Assembly: GCA_029449235.1 (NCBI GenBank)
Contig: JANATG010000002.1
Coordinates: 108,501 to 172,500 of the forward strand
Length of the DNA: 64,000 nt
DNA from: Linnemannia schmuckeri
Taxonomy: Eukaryota; Mortierellomycota; Mortierellomycetes; Mortierellales; Mortierellaceae
Direction: 5' to 3'
Part shown: piece after piece, positions 8,625 to 21,156 of the stretch
Layout of the letters: each line of letters begins with the position of its first letter
How positions within the stretch are numbered: position 1 is the first letter of the stretch
Made by a program: the position numbers and the translations under genes
Notes under the pieces: generated by a model
Database searches by the model: none
Told to the model about the DNA's origin: nothing
What the model saw: the letters and a program-made list of their open reading frames with translations, nothing else

Positions 8625-10035
8625 TTGGTTATAGGTCTAGGAGACGAGGGCGCTGTACTGGTTATCGTTCGGCTGATTATGAAACTTTTTGAGTGCGGCT
8701 TCGAGACACTGTCGGGGGCTCTTGAAAGCCGACAGGAGCAAGGCTTAGCCGTTCTCTTGGGACTACGGGATAGGGTAAGGGACAGCTTTACAGGAAAGGG
8801 TCGGGTATTTGTGCCCATATCAAACAATCGTATATTGTTCGTCGCGTGTAACTTCACGCGAGGAGTGGAAGTAGTCGTATTTTTAGATAAGTTTGATGGC
8901 TACGGCGTTAACGAGTGGTGGACAATTTGAGATTCAAATTAGAACTAAGATTGCGTCGGTGGTGGTGGTGGTGGTGGTGGTGGTGGTGGCGGTGGTAATG
9001 GTTAGAAGTGTGAGAACGAATTTGGGGGCAGTAACGAAGGTCTGCAATTTTGTCGTTGCTGTTGCTGTTATGTACGTGTTGATGTTTTTGTTATTGTAAC
9101 AAAAGTAAGTTGGTTTTTTTTGGGGGTCATGGTTGTATGTTGTGGAAAGAGGGCAAGGTACAGAAGAAAAAGGAAATCGTATAGCAAGATTGAACGGCCC
9201 AGAGCCAGGAGATGTGAGCTTTTTCTATGTAATCGCTTTCATGAACAAGAAGTATATTCGGTTGTGGCAGCGTCAACGATAGAGCATCAACTCAATGGCG
9301 TGGACCTAAATTATCCTTTTTTTCCCCTTCAATTCATGTGACCGTGATCTTATTCGTTTCTTGCCTCTTTCCTTTCCCATCAAATACAATTCATGTTCTC
9401 TTACTGCCATCATTCTCGACTCCCCCTTTTTTTTCTACCATTCATGCCTTGTTCAGAAAATCGGATTACTGCATTCCACCCCAATTTTGTTTGGATCCAA
9501 TATTTGTTACTGCTAATTGTGTTATGCACAGGGCACAGGGTCTACGGGAAAAGAAGAAAAAAAGAGAGAGAAGAAGGGAAAGAGGGGTAACGAAAGCACT
9601 GCATACCGATGACTTTTCGCTAGATTTTTCCCTACCCCCTCTTCGGTCTTTTCTCCTCCCCTCAAAAAAGGTGAGAGTTGCGATCAGGGCTTCAGACCTC
9701 CAAAAGTCGAACTGGTGTGAGTGGGAAAAAAAGAACATAACCCTGACCGCCTTATTTTCTTGCGTATAAAAGAGCATGGTTGAATCCCATCCGCTCCCCT
9801 TTCTCTCTCAAAAACCAACAACGATATCCATTCCTTCACAAGAACCTACCCCTGTCAAACTTTTTCTCTTCTTCTACCACGCACACTTCCTCCGTAAGCA
9901 AGCAGAAATTTGCACAACCCTCCTTTTTTTTTGTAAGTAATGTCATTTCTCTTATGATACCATTCACGCCTCTGCTGAATCCCAGTACTGAATTGTCGCT
10001 GTGTTTCTTATAGCCACCTACCTTCCCTCCAAGAC
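8625..10035. other. Intergenic region with TGG microsatellite
   Basis: Contains about 11 TGG triplets at 8959-8993 and A/T-rich and pyrimidine-rich DNA. A TATAAAAG box at 9765-9772 lies ~270 bp before the secreted-protein ATG. No gene supported. Confidence 0.5.
9765..9772 (+). promoter_or_regulatory. TATA box of the secreted-protein gene at 10036
   Basis: TATAAAAG followed by a C/T-rich leader, typical of strongly expressed fungal genes. The leader to the ATG is ~265 bp and may hold a 5'UTR intron. Confidence 0.45.
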
Positions 10036-10458
10036 ATGCATATTCGCGCTACTATTTCTCTCTTGCTCGTCAGTCTTTCCAGTGTGTTGCTGGCAGAGAC
10101 CCTGACTGTCGAACTACTGCCCTGTGCCTACAGGGGTGACAATGTTGGTGTGGTTGCCAGTAACCTACTTCATTGCAGCGTGAGAAAATTTCGCATGGCC
10201 GGTTACACTTGCGCTGATGATGTTTGCCAGTCGGGCCGAAGCGAATGCATCGGCAAGGGAGATCTCTTTGATTGGGCAGAAATGCGTCTCGAGGCCTCTG
10301 GTGCGTGTGCCGATCTGGAGGGTGTGCACTATGAGCCCAAAGTGTACAACCAGGATGACGATGATCACTACCTTCGTGTTCAGGTCGTAGATCGTTGGGA
10401 GGGTCCAGTGTCGGGTCATCGTTGTTTGTTCTCCGTCCAGGAAGGATTCTTGCAGTAA
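10036..10458 (+). CDS. Small secreted cysteine-containing protein
   Basis: 140 residues. Residues 1-20 form a signal peptide (MHIRATISLLLVSLSSVLLA, cleavage probably before or at ETLTVE). The mature part has seven Cys (LLPC, LLHC, YTCADDVC, SEC, GAC, HRC), an acidic NQDDDDH run, and ends FSVQEGFLQ. No membrane segment after the signal. It resembles fungal small secreted proteins or effector candidates in size and Cys content, but I do not recognise a family. A tandem paralogue, frameshifted, lies 1.5 kb downstream (11942-12337); their shared pattern shows the reading frame is real. Confidence 0.72.
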   Translation: MHIRATISLLLVSLSSVLLAETLTVELLPCAYRGDNVGVVASNLLHCSVRKFRMAGYTCADDVCQSGRSECIGKGDLFDWAEMRLEASGACADLEGVHYEPKVYNQDDDDHYLRVQVVDRWEGPVSGHRCLFSVQEGFLQ

Positions 10459-11941
10459 ATATTTCAAGTTGATATGTTATTTCTCAATCTCTGCTTATCA
10501 ATCTCCTGATTGACGCTCTCCGTCTTCCCTCTTATTCACTCGATCATGACGTGGCTTAGCTTTGACCCTGTTATAAAAGGGCGAGGTTCTTAGGCAGGAT
10601 TGTAGGGTAGCTGTAGTACCCTCAACCGACAGTGAATAAAGAGAAGACGAGGCTGTAATATGCCAAAGAACACTTGTCAATATCGAAGCTCTGTCTCTCT
10701 GTAACATGTGAAAAAAGACAAAGAACAAACAAGCAACCTTAGGCATGCTCCAAATACTACAGTAAAAGAGCTAGACTACAGAGACATCGTCATGCCCGGA
10801 AAAATGGGCACTGACGTTGTAACAACCCTTTGTATTTCTTTTATCTCTCGTGTGAGCATCACAAACAGGCTGGGAACCCCGCGTTTTGCCTCTTCTTTTA
10901 TTTTCTATTGCACGTCCATACCATGCCGTGTTGAAAAATATGGTGTACGCATCCTTCCCCTATCCTGACTTGTCCCAACGGTGTTTTTGTTTTACGTGGT
11001 ATTGTCTCTTTATCACGAACATATTCTTTGTCCTGGAGGACGAAATGCAAAGAGAATTAGAGAGCAGTATTGTGAAATAACAAACAGATTGCATTGATAC
11101 CGTTCTTTCTCTCGATTTATGTTTCCGTTCATTCTTCACCTCCTCGCAATCAAAGTCTGGTTCCGAGTGAGCGGAATGACTCTATATGATGACAAGGTTA
11201 ATCTTGCAGTATCTTTCCAGCCTATTTTCTGAATGAGTAAATACCAGAAAAAATCGACATTGATGGTAAAGGGCATATACCCATAATTAATTTATTCTAA
11301 ATTACCCTTTTTAGAGTCATCTCCTTTCGTCCAAACCTTGCCGATCTTCCACAGTTCTGTTACGACACTTTGCATTCCAACGACATGAAGAAAACTCACA
11401 TGGTTCAACTCAGAACGACTATTTTTTGCTCTTTTAGTTCTCTGATTCTCGTAGTACTCGTGGTTTTTTTACTAAATCACAACAATGAAAAAAAACAAAA
11501 AAAAAAACGTCCAAAATAGAGGTAGCCCTGCCCTTCATTCTTCATTGATAATCAGAAGGCGAAAGCAAAAAATTGATTGTAGTACTGGGCGTGTCGTCGT
11601 GACAGGGTAGTGGGGTAGCATGCATGCCGCACCTGTCTCTCATATATAGAAGACGCCATTGTTTTATTTTCTTTACTCTTTCACACAGCAGAAAATAATA
11701 TTCATTCACAGCAAACTACCCACATATAGTTTTTGTCCTTGTCCTACCACACACATCTTTCAAGCAAGCACGGGCCCCTTCACTTTATGTAAATTGCCGC
11801 CCCGACTCGTATAATGGATTAACATTAAGCCATGAAGATCGTTGATTTTTTCATCCTTGTACCGTTCTTGTCTTTGCTCACCCATCTCAGCATCAAATTC
11901 TCGCTCTATTTGCCAAAGGCATTCACCTTCCTCCAAGTCAT
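10459..11941. other. Intergenic region between the two secreted-protein copies
   Basis: A/T-rich, with an A-rich run at ~11485-11508. A TATATA motif near 11643 could serve the downstream copy. No gene supported. Confidence 0.45.
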
Positions 11942-12337
11942 GCATATTTGCGCCCTTCCTCTCATTCTAGTTGACCTTTCCAGCTTGTTGCTAGCAGAAA
12001 CTTTGTCTATTGGACTCCAGCCCTATTGTTTCAGGGAGGATAAGGTCGGCGTAATTGTCCATGATATAGACTGCGATTACTTGCTGCTCGAAAAGCCAGA
12101 TACGGTTGCTCCGGTCGGATATGCAAGGCACCACCATTCCAATGCATTGGCAACGGAGATGCTCTTCATTGGGCGAAACCTCGTCTAGAATTTAGTGATG
12201 CTTGTAATCATACAGAACATGCAAGATATGACACCAAGATGCTCGACATTGGCTATCATGATCTTCATGATCAAGTCGAAGATCTCCAGGAAGGCCACCG
12301 CCACCCATTTTCCGTCCAGAAAAGGCCCTTTCTGTAG
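11942..12337 (+). pseudogene. Frameshifted tandem paralogue of the small secreted protein
   Basis: Begins MHICALPLILVDLSSLLLAE, matching the signal peptide of the gene at 10036, and keeps the following ETLSIGLQPYCFREDKVGVI-type segment. Near 12120-12150 the frame shifts. The remaining homology (QCIGNGDALHW versus ECIGKGDLFDW; end EGHRHPFSVQKRPFL versus SGHRCLFSVQEGFL) continues in another frame to a stop at 12335-12337. The original frame instead stops at 12188. Several Cys are lost. The ORF is also open upstream to 11832, but the homologous start is at 11942. Degraded duplicate; an unseen splice cannot fix it because the shift lies within a few bases of conserved sequence. Confidence 0.7.
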
Positions 12338-13771
12338 GACGGAGAACAAGTGTAGTTGTAGTAAGAGGTGTGTACTTTTTCAATCTTTTTTTTTTTCATT
12401 TCTTGATTCATGCACGCCTCTCTTCTTTCAGTTCTCCCAGAAATAACTCTGCACCTCCCTCACTTTATTTCGCAGTTTGTTTTTCCATACTCTCCATCTC
12501 CCTCGCTCTCTTTCCACCAGAAAATAGACCGGAATATGCGCGTATTGTGTACCCTTATTTCCGTTTGCTATATTCAATTTAACTTTCCGAGTTGCGAAAT
12601 TGAACGGCTCAAGGGGGTTTCCGCTCCATATTGCCTAGTTTCTCTATTCACTTTGCAGCTGGAACAACTGCAGTAAGGAGTAGTAATCACGATCTTTGTC
12701 ATCACCGTGTCTGTTTTTTTATGGATTAGTGACTCTCAATGGCGCTTCTTTAGCAACCCGGACTTCAGAAATTCTTGATTGGATAACCCACGGTATAGGA
12801 TCGACGCGCTTTTCCTTATTCTTCTCGCATCACCAAAGCTTGACGAAGAGCAATGGTTGTAAAGCAGGTTTGTTACTAATAGTAAAGCCCAAGGCAGAGT
12901 CTACGCTGGCGTTCTGGTGCGACCACATAAAATGTACTTCTTTTTCTCATACCCACTTCTAGAAAATACTCAATGCGCTCGTTCAAAAAAGGGGGCGGGA
13001 ATACAAATTACACTATCAACGCGCGACTGTCTACCCTCGGATGCGCAAGAAGATTCCTGCTAATCTCGCCCCTAGTTCTAATACACCACCCTCATTACCC
13101 CTTTAAGTCTCCTGTTACATTTTACGCGCTCCCACTTCATGATACGATGCGAATCGTCGAGACTACTTTTTTCTTTCTTAACGAACGTAATTTACTGAGA
13201 ACTCAATTCATCGCGCTTTTCTCGCTTCTTTGATTTCTCAATTCCCTTCATAACCATGCACTCGTTGACAATACCAAAAAAAACGCATCTTTTCTCGCCG
13301 CCCCATATCTTCACCCCTATTACATTTTTTGAGGCGAGACGCTTGTTCTATTTTCCAGGTCCATTTATCTGCCCACTCTTGATTTTGATTGATCTCGATC
13401 CTGCGCGATGCATATTTTATCTGCTATAATGGCACGTTGAAGCCATGGAGCCCAAATTTAAGTCCCTCTCACAAACCACTCAGGAACTTGAAATAGGGGT
13501 AACAATGAAGAAGATTGGATCCGTGCATTCGTAACGATAGCGTGTTCTAGTCCACCGAACCCAAACAAACGGACTACTTACCCCTGAAGCAGGTCCTTTG
13601 CAGAGAAACAAGAAGCCCACGAGATGAGCGCAAAATGGGCGCTGATGCCACGAAGAGATGATATGGTGGTGCCATAACAAGTTTTGATTTCATTTCTTTT
13701 ACGTTTTTTAATTTCTTTGCTCTGTTTTGTGTATGATTGTATTCGTTTTATTTCTCGCATGGGTCATTCGT
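12338..13771. other. Intergenic region
   Basis: A/T-rich with pyrimidine runs. No gene, RNA gene or clear repeat recognised. Confidence 0.45.
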
Positions 13772-15765
13772 TTAATGCTTCTTTGGTGCAGGGGGGCTAA
13801 GGAAGAAGAGGAATACGAGCAGAGAAAAAAAGCAGATTAGACGCCATATCTAGACATATTTCTCATTTCAAACATATCGTTGAGAGCAAAAAAAGTCGAC
13901 AAGGGACTTACTTGTAAAGAATCTTGCGGGTCTTAAGACCAGCCCACTTGTGTCTCTTGAGGTAGACAGAGAGACCAGTCAAGAGAGCGAGCATAGTCAA
14001 GGCCTTCATACCCATCTTCTTGCGCTCATCCATTTCAGGCTCAGCGGCCCAGCTGAGGAAGATGGTCACATCCTTGGCCATCTGGGAAGTAGTGGCAGGG
14101 GTGCCATCCTCGTACTCGACCAAGCCGTCGTACAAGACACGGGCCATACCAATGGCTCCACCGGGGAAATAAGGGTTGAAGTTGAGTCCCTCACGGATCT
14201 CAACACCAGCTGGGGGGTCCTGGTAACCGGTCAACAGAGAGAACACATAGTCCTAGTCAATTATTAAATAGAACAGTAAATAAGGGTTAGGTTTTCACTA
14301 TGGAAATGATATCGATGTAATTGATTATGCACAAAGAACATGCACAAAGAGTGCGAACAAGGACAGGATATGTTTTGATGTTTGCGCCGAGGATGATATC
14401 AACACAAGAAAAAAAAAAAAGAAATACATACAGCACCACCATGGCGGGCCTTGATCATCAAGGAGAGATCTGGGGGATAGGCTCCGGCGTTACCAGCTCT
14501 GGCTTGCTCCTCGTTGGCATAGGGCTTGGGCATGTAGTCAGAGGGTTTTCCGGGGCGCTGGAACATATCGCCAACATCGTTGGGTCCATCGGTGTACTCA
14601 AACTCCTCAGCCATAGCCTTGACCTCAGCCTCGGTGTGAGAAACGCCAATCAGGTTGCGCCATGCAATGCGGTCGAGAGAGTGGCAGGCGGCGCAAACCT
14701 CTTTGTAAACCTGGTAACCACGGCGAATACTAATGTTGAATGAGAATTGACGGTATTGCTATCAGTTATTATCATGTTGACCCCAAGCTGTTGGTCCGCT
14801 GTCCGTCCTGAGAGCTTAGAATTCCTGCCCTGTCACTGTGCAGGTAATATACCCTCCAGTGTGTGAGCACAGACTAAATCTTTGAAAAATGTGTCGTTCG
14901 ATCGGGATTGCTCCATATCGGGTATATCGTGCATGTGCGATTTTTCGAATTTCCGAGGTATTCCTATAAACAATTGGCTCTTCCTAAGCAACGTTGTATT
15001 CTTGAATAATCACTCCATGTGGCCGGCAGTATATCAGCACTCCGTTCCTGATTGATCTTCCTTGTGCTGTGAAATGTAAATGCTCGGGTGACTGATTCAA
15101 AGACTCCAAGGGTTGACGGGTCCTTACGCAGCGTGGTCAAAGGTAGCGAGGTTCTTCTTGTGGTCCCAGGGGTAGACGGGGGGATGAAGACCATCGGCAG
15201 CCATGTTGGCATCAACAGTCTCCATGGACATGTAAGCAATAGCACCAACGGTGGCAACACCAGTAGCAGCCATCGACACGTTCTTGGCAGTCTATTTCGA
15301 CATCCGAAGGTAAAAAACCCAATTAGTACACACTCTGACACGACCGGAATTCTGGGTTTCAGGAACAAGGCATGAAGTGACTAATGGTCGGATCGTGGGG
15401 GCGTTACCATGCTGGAAGCTGCAGCAGTAGAGATGGTAGACTGGTGGCGAGCCTAGATAGTGCGAGTTGTGGAGAGGTATTAGAATACAGGCGTAAAAGG
15501 TGGATTGTCGTTGTTGGATGAATGCATTGATCCGATCGGAAGTTTTGATTCGCGTTCTGGTGGTAGCGGTTGTGCCAGTGAATGGTGATAGCATGGGAAG
15601 AATGAGAGGTGGCCGTGTTGGTTTGGCTGTGAAGAAAAGAAAAAAGGCGTCTATAGTTTTGTCTTGTGTTGTTGTTTGAAGGTGTGTGGTCGCGTAGGTT
15701 GCATGTACCTGAACAGCGAGACGCTGGACAGCCTGACGGGTGGACAGGGCGGAGAGACGGAACAT
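13772..15765 (-). CDS. CYT1: Cytochrome c1, heme protein of respiratory complex III
   Basis: Six exons: 15709-15765, 15408-15452, 15128-15291, 14432-14729, 13912-14252, 13772-13796. All introns are GT-AG; the product is 309 residues. Exons 1-2 encode a mitochondrial presequence rich in Arg/Ser/Ala. Then come the TVGAIAYMSM hydrophobic sorting segment, PPVYPWDHKKNLATFDHA, the heme motif VCAACHSLDR (Cys101, Cys104, His105), ARHGGA, NFNPYFPGGAIGMARVLYDG with the axial Met, EYEDGTPATTSQMAKDV, and a C-terminal membrane anchor ending WAGLKTRKILYNPPAPKKH. The enzyme accepts electrons from the Rieske protein and passes them to cytochrome c at the inner mitochondrial membrane. Exon 5 reads into TAA inside its own donor GTAAGT. 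Splicing to the 25-nt last exon supplies the family's NPP-basic tail. The promoter is shared with the divergent gene at 16666. Confidence 0.95.
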
Positions 15766-16665
15766 TGAGTGTGTTCGGATCCGAAGGGGATGATAAATAT
15801 AAAAAAAAAGGTAAAGTAGAGGAAAGGGAGGAGAGAAGGCGAAGAGGGATGTGACAGTAGAAGGGGAGGGAGAAGAAAAATGGAGAAAGGGAAAAGGTAG
15901 TGAGTGATGGGTGTGTGTTGACGCGGAGAGGGAGGGCGATCTCTTTTTTAGGGCACCGTGTGTCGGCGAACGCACACAGGGACAAGTCTGCAGTCGGAAA
16001 GCCGAAATGTGGCATGGATTTAACGGAATCTAAAACGGGTGACGTAAAACGCAGGGAAGTAACGCATCAGTCGACCCGTGTGAACTAGACGTGTCTGTCA
16101 CATACCTGGGAGCATGCATGCGTTCTCTGGTATAGATAGCTAAAGATGCGCTTGAGAGTAGTCCATTGATCATAATAAGCAGTAGATATCCATTTGCTAT
16201 CAGGACCCCGATAACTTAATATCGCATACGAACAAGTCCCTGGAGCAATAATGACAAGGAAGAACCTGTGTGAAGTGGGCATTGTGTTTTTGACTGGTCT
16301 GAAATTATCACTTGGTGGCTTCGCAGGTCTTTTTTTTTTTGCGGTATCTCTGAATGAAAGACAGTGGTTGCGTTTATTTTATTATTACGTCGCAATCGTT
16401 TGCCTTCGTTTTTTTCTTTCATTCACTTCGCGCCAACCCCCTCTGCTCAGGATCAAGCACCCGACACATCTATTCTCTCCCTCAACAAAACACGCCATTG
16501 GAACCCAGGACTGCACATCTCATCACCTCACGGACATCGAAAGAGAGATCTTGACACGAAAACAACCTTTTGTCCTCTTGACTGGGCCACTTGAAGCCAC
16601 TCGAGACTCTCGATCGCATCACTCACTCGACACTAAAATCTACAAAAGACAGACAAGCAACCAGA
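15766..16665. promoter_or_regulatory. Divergent promoter region between cytochrome c1 and the RNA-binding gene
   Basis: 900 bp separate the two start codons. Both sides are pyrimidine-rich in the sense of their gene (C/T-rich leader ending ACCAGAATG on the right). No TATA motif stands out. The leader may contain noncoding exons. Confidence 0.4.
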
Positions 16666-19600
16666 ATGCATCTCGACGACTCTTCGGACTCGGGCTTGAA
16701 GGAATTCCTGACCAAGGAACTGGCACAGATGTAAGTTCAAGTGCTAGAGTCACACACCTCCTGTCGCCTTCCTTGGGGCAACTTGAAACAAGAGCATACA
16801 CATACATGCATGCTAACGACAAGTCCCTCATTTCCCTATCAAACGACTACCTAGCTCTGACGCTGACCCTGCAATGTTGGCAGACTACATTATTGCCTTG
16901 CTCAAACACGACAAGGAGAATGATGAGCTCAAGGAACTTTGCGTGTCACAGCTGGACGATTTCTTGCAGCAAGGTATGTTTAACTTTCCATGCCATTCCC
17001 TCTTGACATTATACCAATGCGATATTCGCGCCAACCTCTTGACGGAATCTAATGTGAATACTTGTTTCTTGTGTATGAATTAGAAACGGTACCCTTTGTC
17101 GACATGTTGTTCAAGGCCTTGGCAACAAAGTCCTACAGATCAAGCGGATCAGGAGCAGCTTCCGCACCACGTTCCTATGGAGGCTCTTCATCAGGATCAT
17201 CTGCAGATCGCGCCTCCCATCAACGTCAGGAAAAGCATCATCGAGGGGACAGTGATGGCTCGGACGACGAGGACCGGAGCTACAAACATGCACGCCGAGA
17301 TGATACCCGCGACGTCTCTTCATCAATAACCAGCAGCAGTAGTAATAACAACAACAGCAATAACAACAGCGGTCGGCGAAGAGACTACAGCCCTTCGCGC
17401 CCCAGTGACGACAACCGATCTGACTCAAGACGCGGTGGTCGTTCCAATGACTCTAACGCCTCCGGGCAATCCGACTCTGATCGCCGTGGAGACCGATCTT
17501 CTCAGGGAGGTTTTTCCAGACAGCAGGGCCTGACTACTGCTGGGTTCAACAGTCGGAATAACACCAACAATAACAACCACAGCAACAACCAGTCTGGATA
17601 CAACACGAACAATAACGCAGGCATGGATCGTGGTCAGTGGAACGGTGGTCAACAACGGAATCAATTCCAAGATGGCGGACGCAGTAACTTCCAGGATCAG
17701 CAGGGTAATGGATCTTGGCGTGGCGGAGCCAACAACACGCGTGGTGGGCGAGGCGGTATGCAGAGTGGCCAAGTGTTTGGACAAGACAGAACCAAGCGCC
17801 AGAGATGCCGTGACTATGATGGTATGACATTTTTGCACTGTCTTTACCGTTTTTCATTTACTTGCCACTGGGATGTCGGATTATAAAAACTAACACCTCT
17901 GCATTGATTTTTGTTGGCACTTATAGAAAAGGGATTCTGCATGCGTGGAGACATGTGCCCGTATGATCACGGGGATGACAGGATCGTTGTCGACGAGTTG
18001 GCTCAGGTTCCCTTTGGCATGATGGGCGTTCCAGGCATGGGACCCAACGGCATGATGGGTATGGGCGGTATGGGCAGGCCTCCCTTCTTCCCAGGTATGC
18101 CAAGCGAGATCATCACCCCTCACGGATCAGACATGTACGATGCTGACGGCGCACCTTTATCAGAGACCATGGGCGCTTCCAAGTTTCCCACGGACTCGTC
18201 TGAGAGCTGGCGCAGTGAAGGTGGTGGACGATTCGACTCTACCCGAGGAGGAGTTAGAGGTCGTGGCAGTCTTAGAGGTATGCGAGGAGGTCGTGGCCGA
18301 GGCGGTTCATCTCATCCTTATGCTGTACCTGGACGATTTGGAACAGGAGGAAGTTCAGGAGGCGCTGCTGGATCAAAGACCTCCCTCGTGGTTGAGAATA
18401 TACCCGACGAGTTCAACACTATCGACAAAGTGAATGAGTTCTTCAAGAGCTTTGGAAGCCTGACCAACATCCAGGTCGACCAATCTGCACACAAGGCTCT
18501 GATCCAGTACAGTACCCGCGACGAGGCCAGCGCCGCCTATAACTCGCCTGAGGTCATCTTTGGCAACCGATTTGTCAAGGTCTACTGGCAACCGGATGAT
18601 CTGGACTCGGCCACTTTTGGCCGTCAGCCCAAACCAACTGGACAGGTTCGACCCGAGACACCTGCTGCAGGCGCGTCTCACTACCCCTTGCCACCGGCCA
18701 CGAGTGTCCTGATGACGCCTGAGCGTGCAGCAGAGCTAGCAGAAGAGCGTGCAGCAGCAGCGGCCAAGAAGGAAGAGAGCAAGAAGACCATGCAGGAGAT
18801 TCAGCGTCAGAAGGAGGCCCTTATCCAGCGACAGCAGGAGGAACAAAAGCTGCTTATGCAAGCGCTCTTCGCCAAGAAGAACATGTCACAGAAGGACAGG
18901 GATGAAATCTTGAGCGGACTCAAGAATGTTGCCATTGAGGTTACCAAGGAGCCTGTCGACCCACACGCTCAGGCCAGAGCTGCGGCTACTGCTGCTGAGG
19001 CGCAGCGACAGGCGGAACTTCAGAAGGAGGCTGAACGACTTGAGAAGGCACGTCTGGACACTGAGTTGGAAGTTTTGAACACCACACCTTCCGCTTCAGG
19101 CGCAACTGATGCTGCCGAGACCACTGCTGCCCTCAAGGCCAAGCTTGCCGCTCTCCAGGCTCAGGTACGGCGACAATATGATATGATTGCTTTCTTGAAA
19201 GAATTATGTGATTCAATGCCACGTGCTGTCTATTGATTTCAATTTTCTATTTTCTATTGCTTCTAGGCTGCAGCGCTTGGATTGGAGCAGCAAGGCGGCT
19301 ATGCAGGACGTGGCCGTGGAGGATACATTCCTCGCGGAAGAGGCCGCGGAGCACCCGCCAACACTTGGACTCGAGGCGGAGGTCGTGGAGGAGCCATTGT
19401 CTCTCACCACCGTACCTTCCGGATCGATAACCGCTCAACAAAACTCTCTGTCCAGAACGTTGACGACCTTTCCAAGGAGGGTCTTCGGGAGCACTTTGAG
19501 GTAATTACACTCTCTGAGATTGTGTGGCTGCCGAGTTTTCATGCATAACATTTAATGCGACGTGACGTACTCACACAACCATCATTTTTGTTGTTGTTTT

Positions 19601-19973
19601 GGTGTTGTAGACTTTTGGGGAATTGGAGTCGTTCAGCTTGGGAGCAGATGGAGCGTCGGCAATAGTGCAGTTCAAGAATCGCAAGGACGCTGAGGTTGCT
19701 TTGCAGCAGGGAAGTCAGACGGCCAATGCAGCAGCAGGACCCTTGAAGCTCAACTGGATTTCTGAGCCCCAGCAAGCACCCGTGGCAGCAGCGCCTTCCT
19801 CGTATGGCGCTGGGCACCCCAAAGTTAGTGCACCTGTGACGAGCTCAACGACTGCACCTGTGACAGCGGCGGTTTCGGACGACGCAGATGCAATGGCAGC
19901 AGCGGCAGCAGCGGCGGGACACTTTGGAGAGAGTGATGATGAAGAGCATGGCGAGCGGTCATGGAAACGATAG
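16666..19973 (+). CDS. RBM26/RBM27-like RNA-binding protein (PWI, CCCH zinc finger, two RRMs)
   Basis: Six exons: 16666-16730, 16855-16973, 17084-17821, 17927-19164, 19267-19500, 19611-19973. All introns are GT-AG; the product is 918 residues. Residues 1-80 form a PWI-like fold (ISDADPAMLADYIIALLKHD, LDDFLQQ, VPFVDMLFKAL). Next is an Arg/Ser/Asn-rich linker. The zinc finger CRDYDEKGFCMRGDMCPYDH fits CX8CX5CX3H and is split by intron 3. After an RGG-rich tract, RRM1 (~457-530) starts KTSLVVENIPDEF. A Gln/Glu/Ala-rich coiled coil (~565-715) and a second RGG tract follow, then RRM2 (~775-845: TKLSVQNVDDLSK, SAIVQFKNRKDAEVAL), split by intron 5. This domain order is that of metazoan RBM26/27, nuclear proteins linked to RNA surveillance. 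Orthology is inferred from architecture; role in this organism unknown. Confidence 0.9.
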
Positions 19974-21156
19974 ATGAAAAAGGAGGACTTTTCTTTTTGT
20001 TTTGTTATTTTTTTTTTCTTTTTTTTACGCGCACGCACACTCAAAATTCAGGATGGCTTTTATGTGTGGACGGATGACATGTCAATCGTCGGTCTACAAT
20101 TGGCCCATTCTTTATACATTGCATTTTTTTTTCTCCTTTCAACTTTGTACTATTTACGTGTTTTTTTGACAGATGTTCTTTTTTCACCATCACACAGTAA
20201 TAAAATCAAAAAGAACACAGAAAAATCAATCAAGAGAAAAAATTAAGAGATGAAAAGAAAAGAAGCACCTTGATATTGCTGCAGATGTTGGAACGTGGGA
20301 GCCGTACCCGGTAATTGATTTAAGTTTATTTTATTCATATTGTCACTGATCTGATGCCTAACATACGTGAAACACGGTGAGAGGATTGGAGGGTTTTTTC
20401 TTGGTCCGCTTTTCTGATATTTTTCTCTGAATATCGTGTATGTATGCCTCAACGATCAACTCCCTGTGTTTCCGAGACACATGATTCTGGTGTCCCTATA
20501 GGTCTCACCTACGTCACCTGAGAAGCTTGGCTCGTGCGTGCTAATTACCCTTTAAAATAAACAAATTTTAAAACTTTAAATTTGGATGATCTCACCTGAG
20601 CGTCAATTTTCGCGGATATTAACTGATCAACGTCACCTGAGTAATCAAAGTCGTTTGGGCTAAGTCGTTTGTTTTTTTGTTTTTTTTCTTTTGCGTTCGA
20701 TTGCTTTCCGTTCTCGGGACACAAACGTCTCCCAATTGGTTCAATTGGTTGACGGAATAACCCATTCGACACCATAAACGGAGAGCATTTCGACTTGTCT
20801 TTCGTTTCTTGACGTTCCATTTTTCTTGGGTTTCTCGCATTCGTCATTCAGCCTTCCGCACCTTTGTCCGTCGCTTTACCCGTTATCATTTTTGTTGCGC
20901 ATCATGATTTTAAAAAACTTATATAAGGGGTCATCCACTTGCTCTTTTTTTCTCTTCTTTCTTTCATCCACACATATCTCCTTCCTCCTCATTCTCCCTA
21001 TATTCTCCCTCATCTCCCATCCTTCATCCGCCCAGTCTTTGATAGATGAGTAACCCCTTACTCTCCACTTCCTTCCACTACTAGAAAATAATCATTCTAC
21101 CCCTCACTCTCCACTCCACTCTCTACTTACCATCACTCCCAAACTGCCCCACCATC
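19974..21156. other. 3' flank and upstream region of the P-ATPase gene
   Basis: T-rich 3'UTR with an AATAAAAT signal at ~20199, then A/T-rich spacer. A TTATATAAGG motif sits near 20919, followed by a long C/T-rich leader up to the ATG at 21157. Confidence 0.5.
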
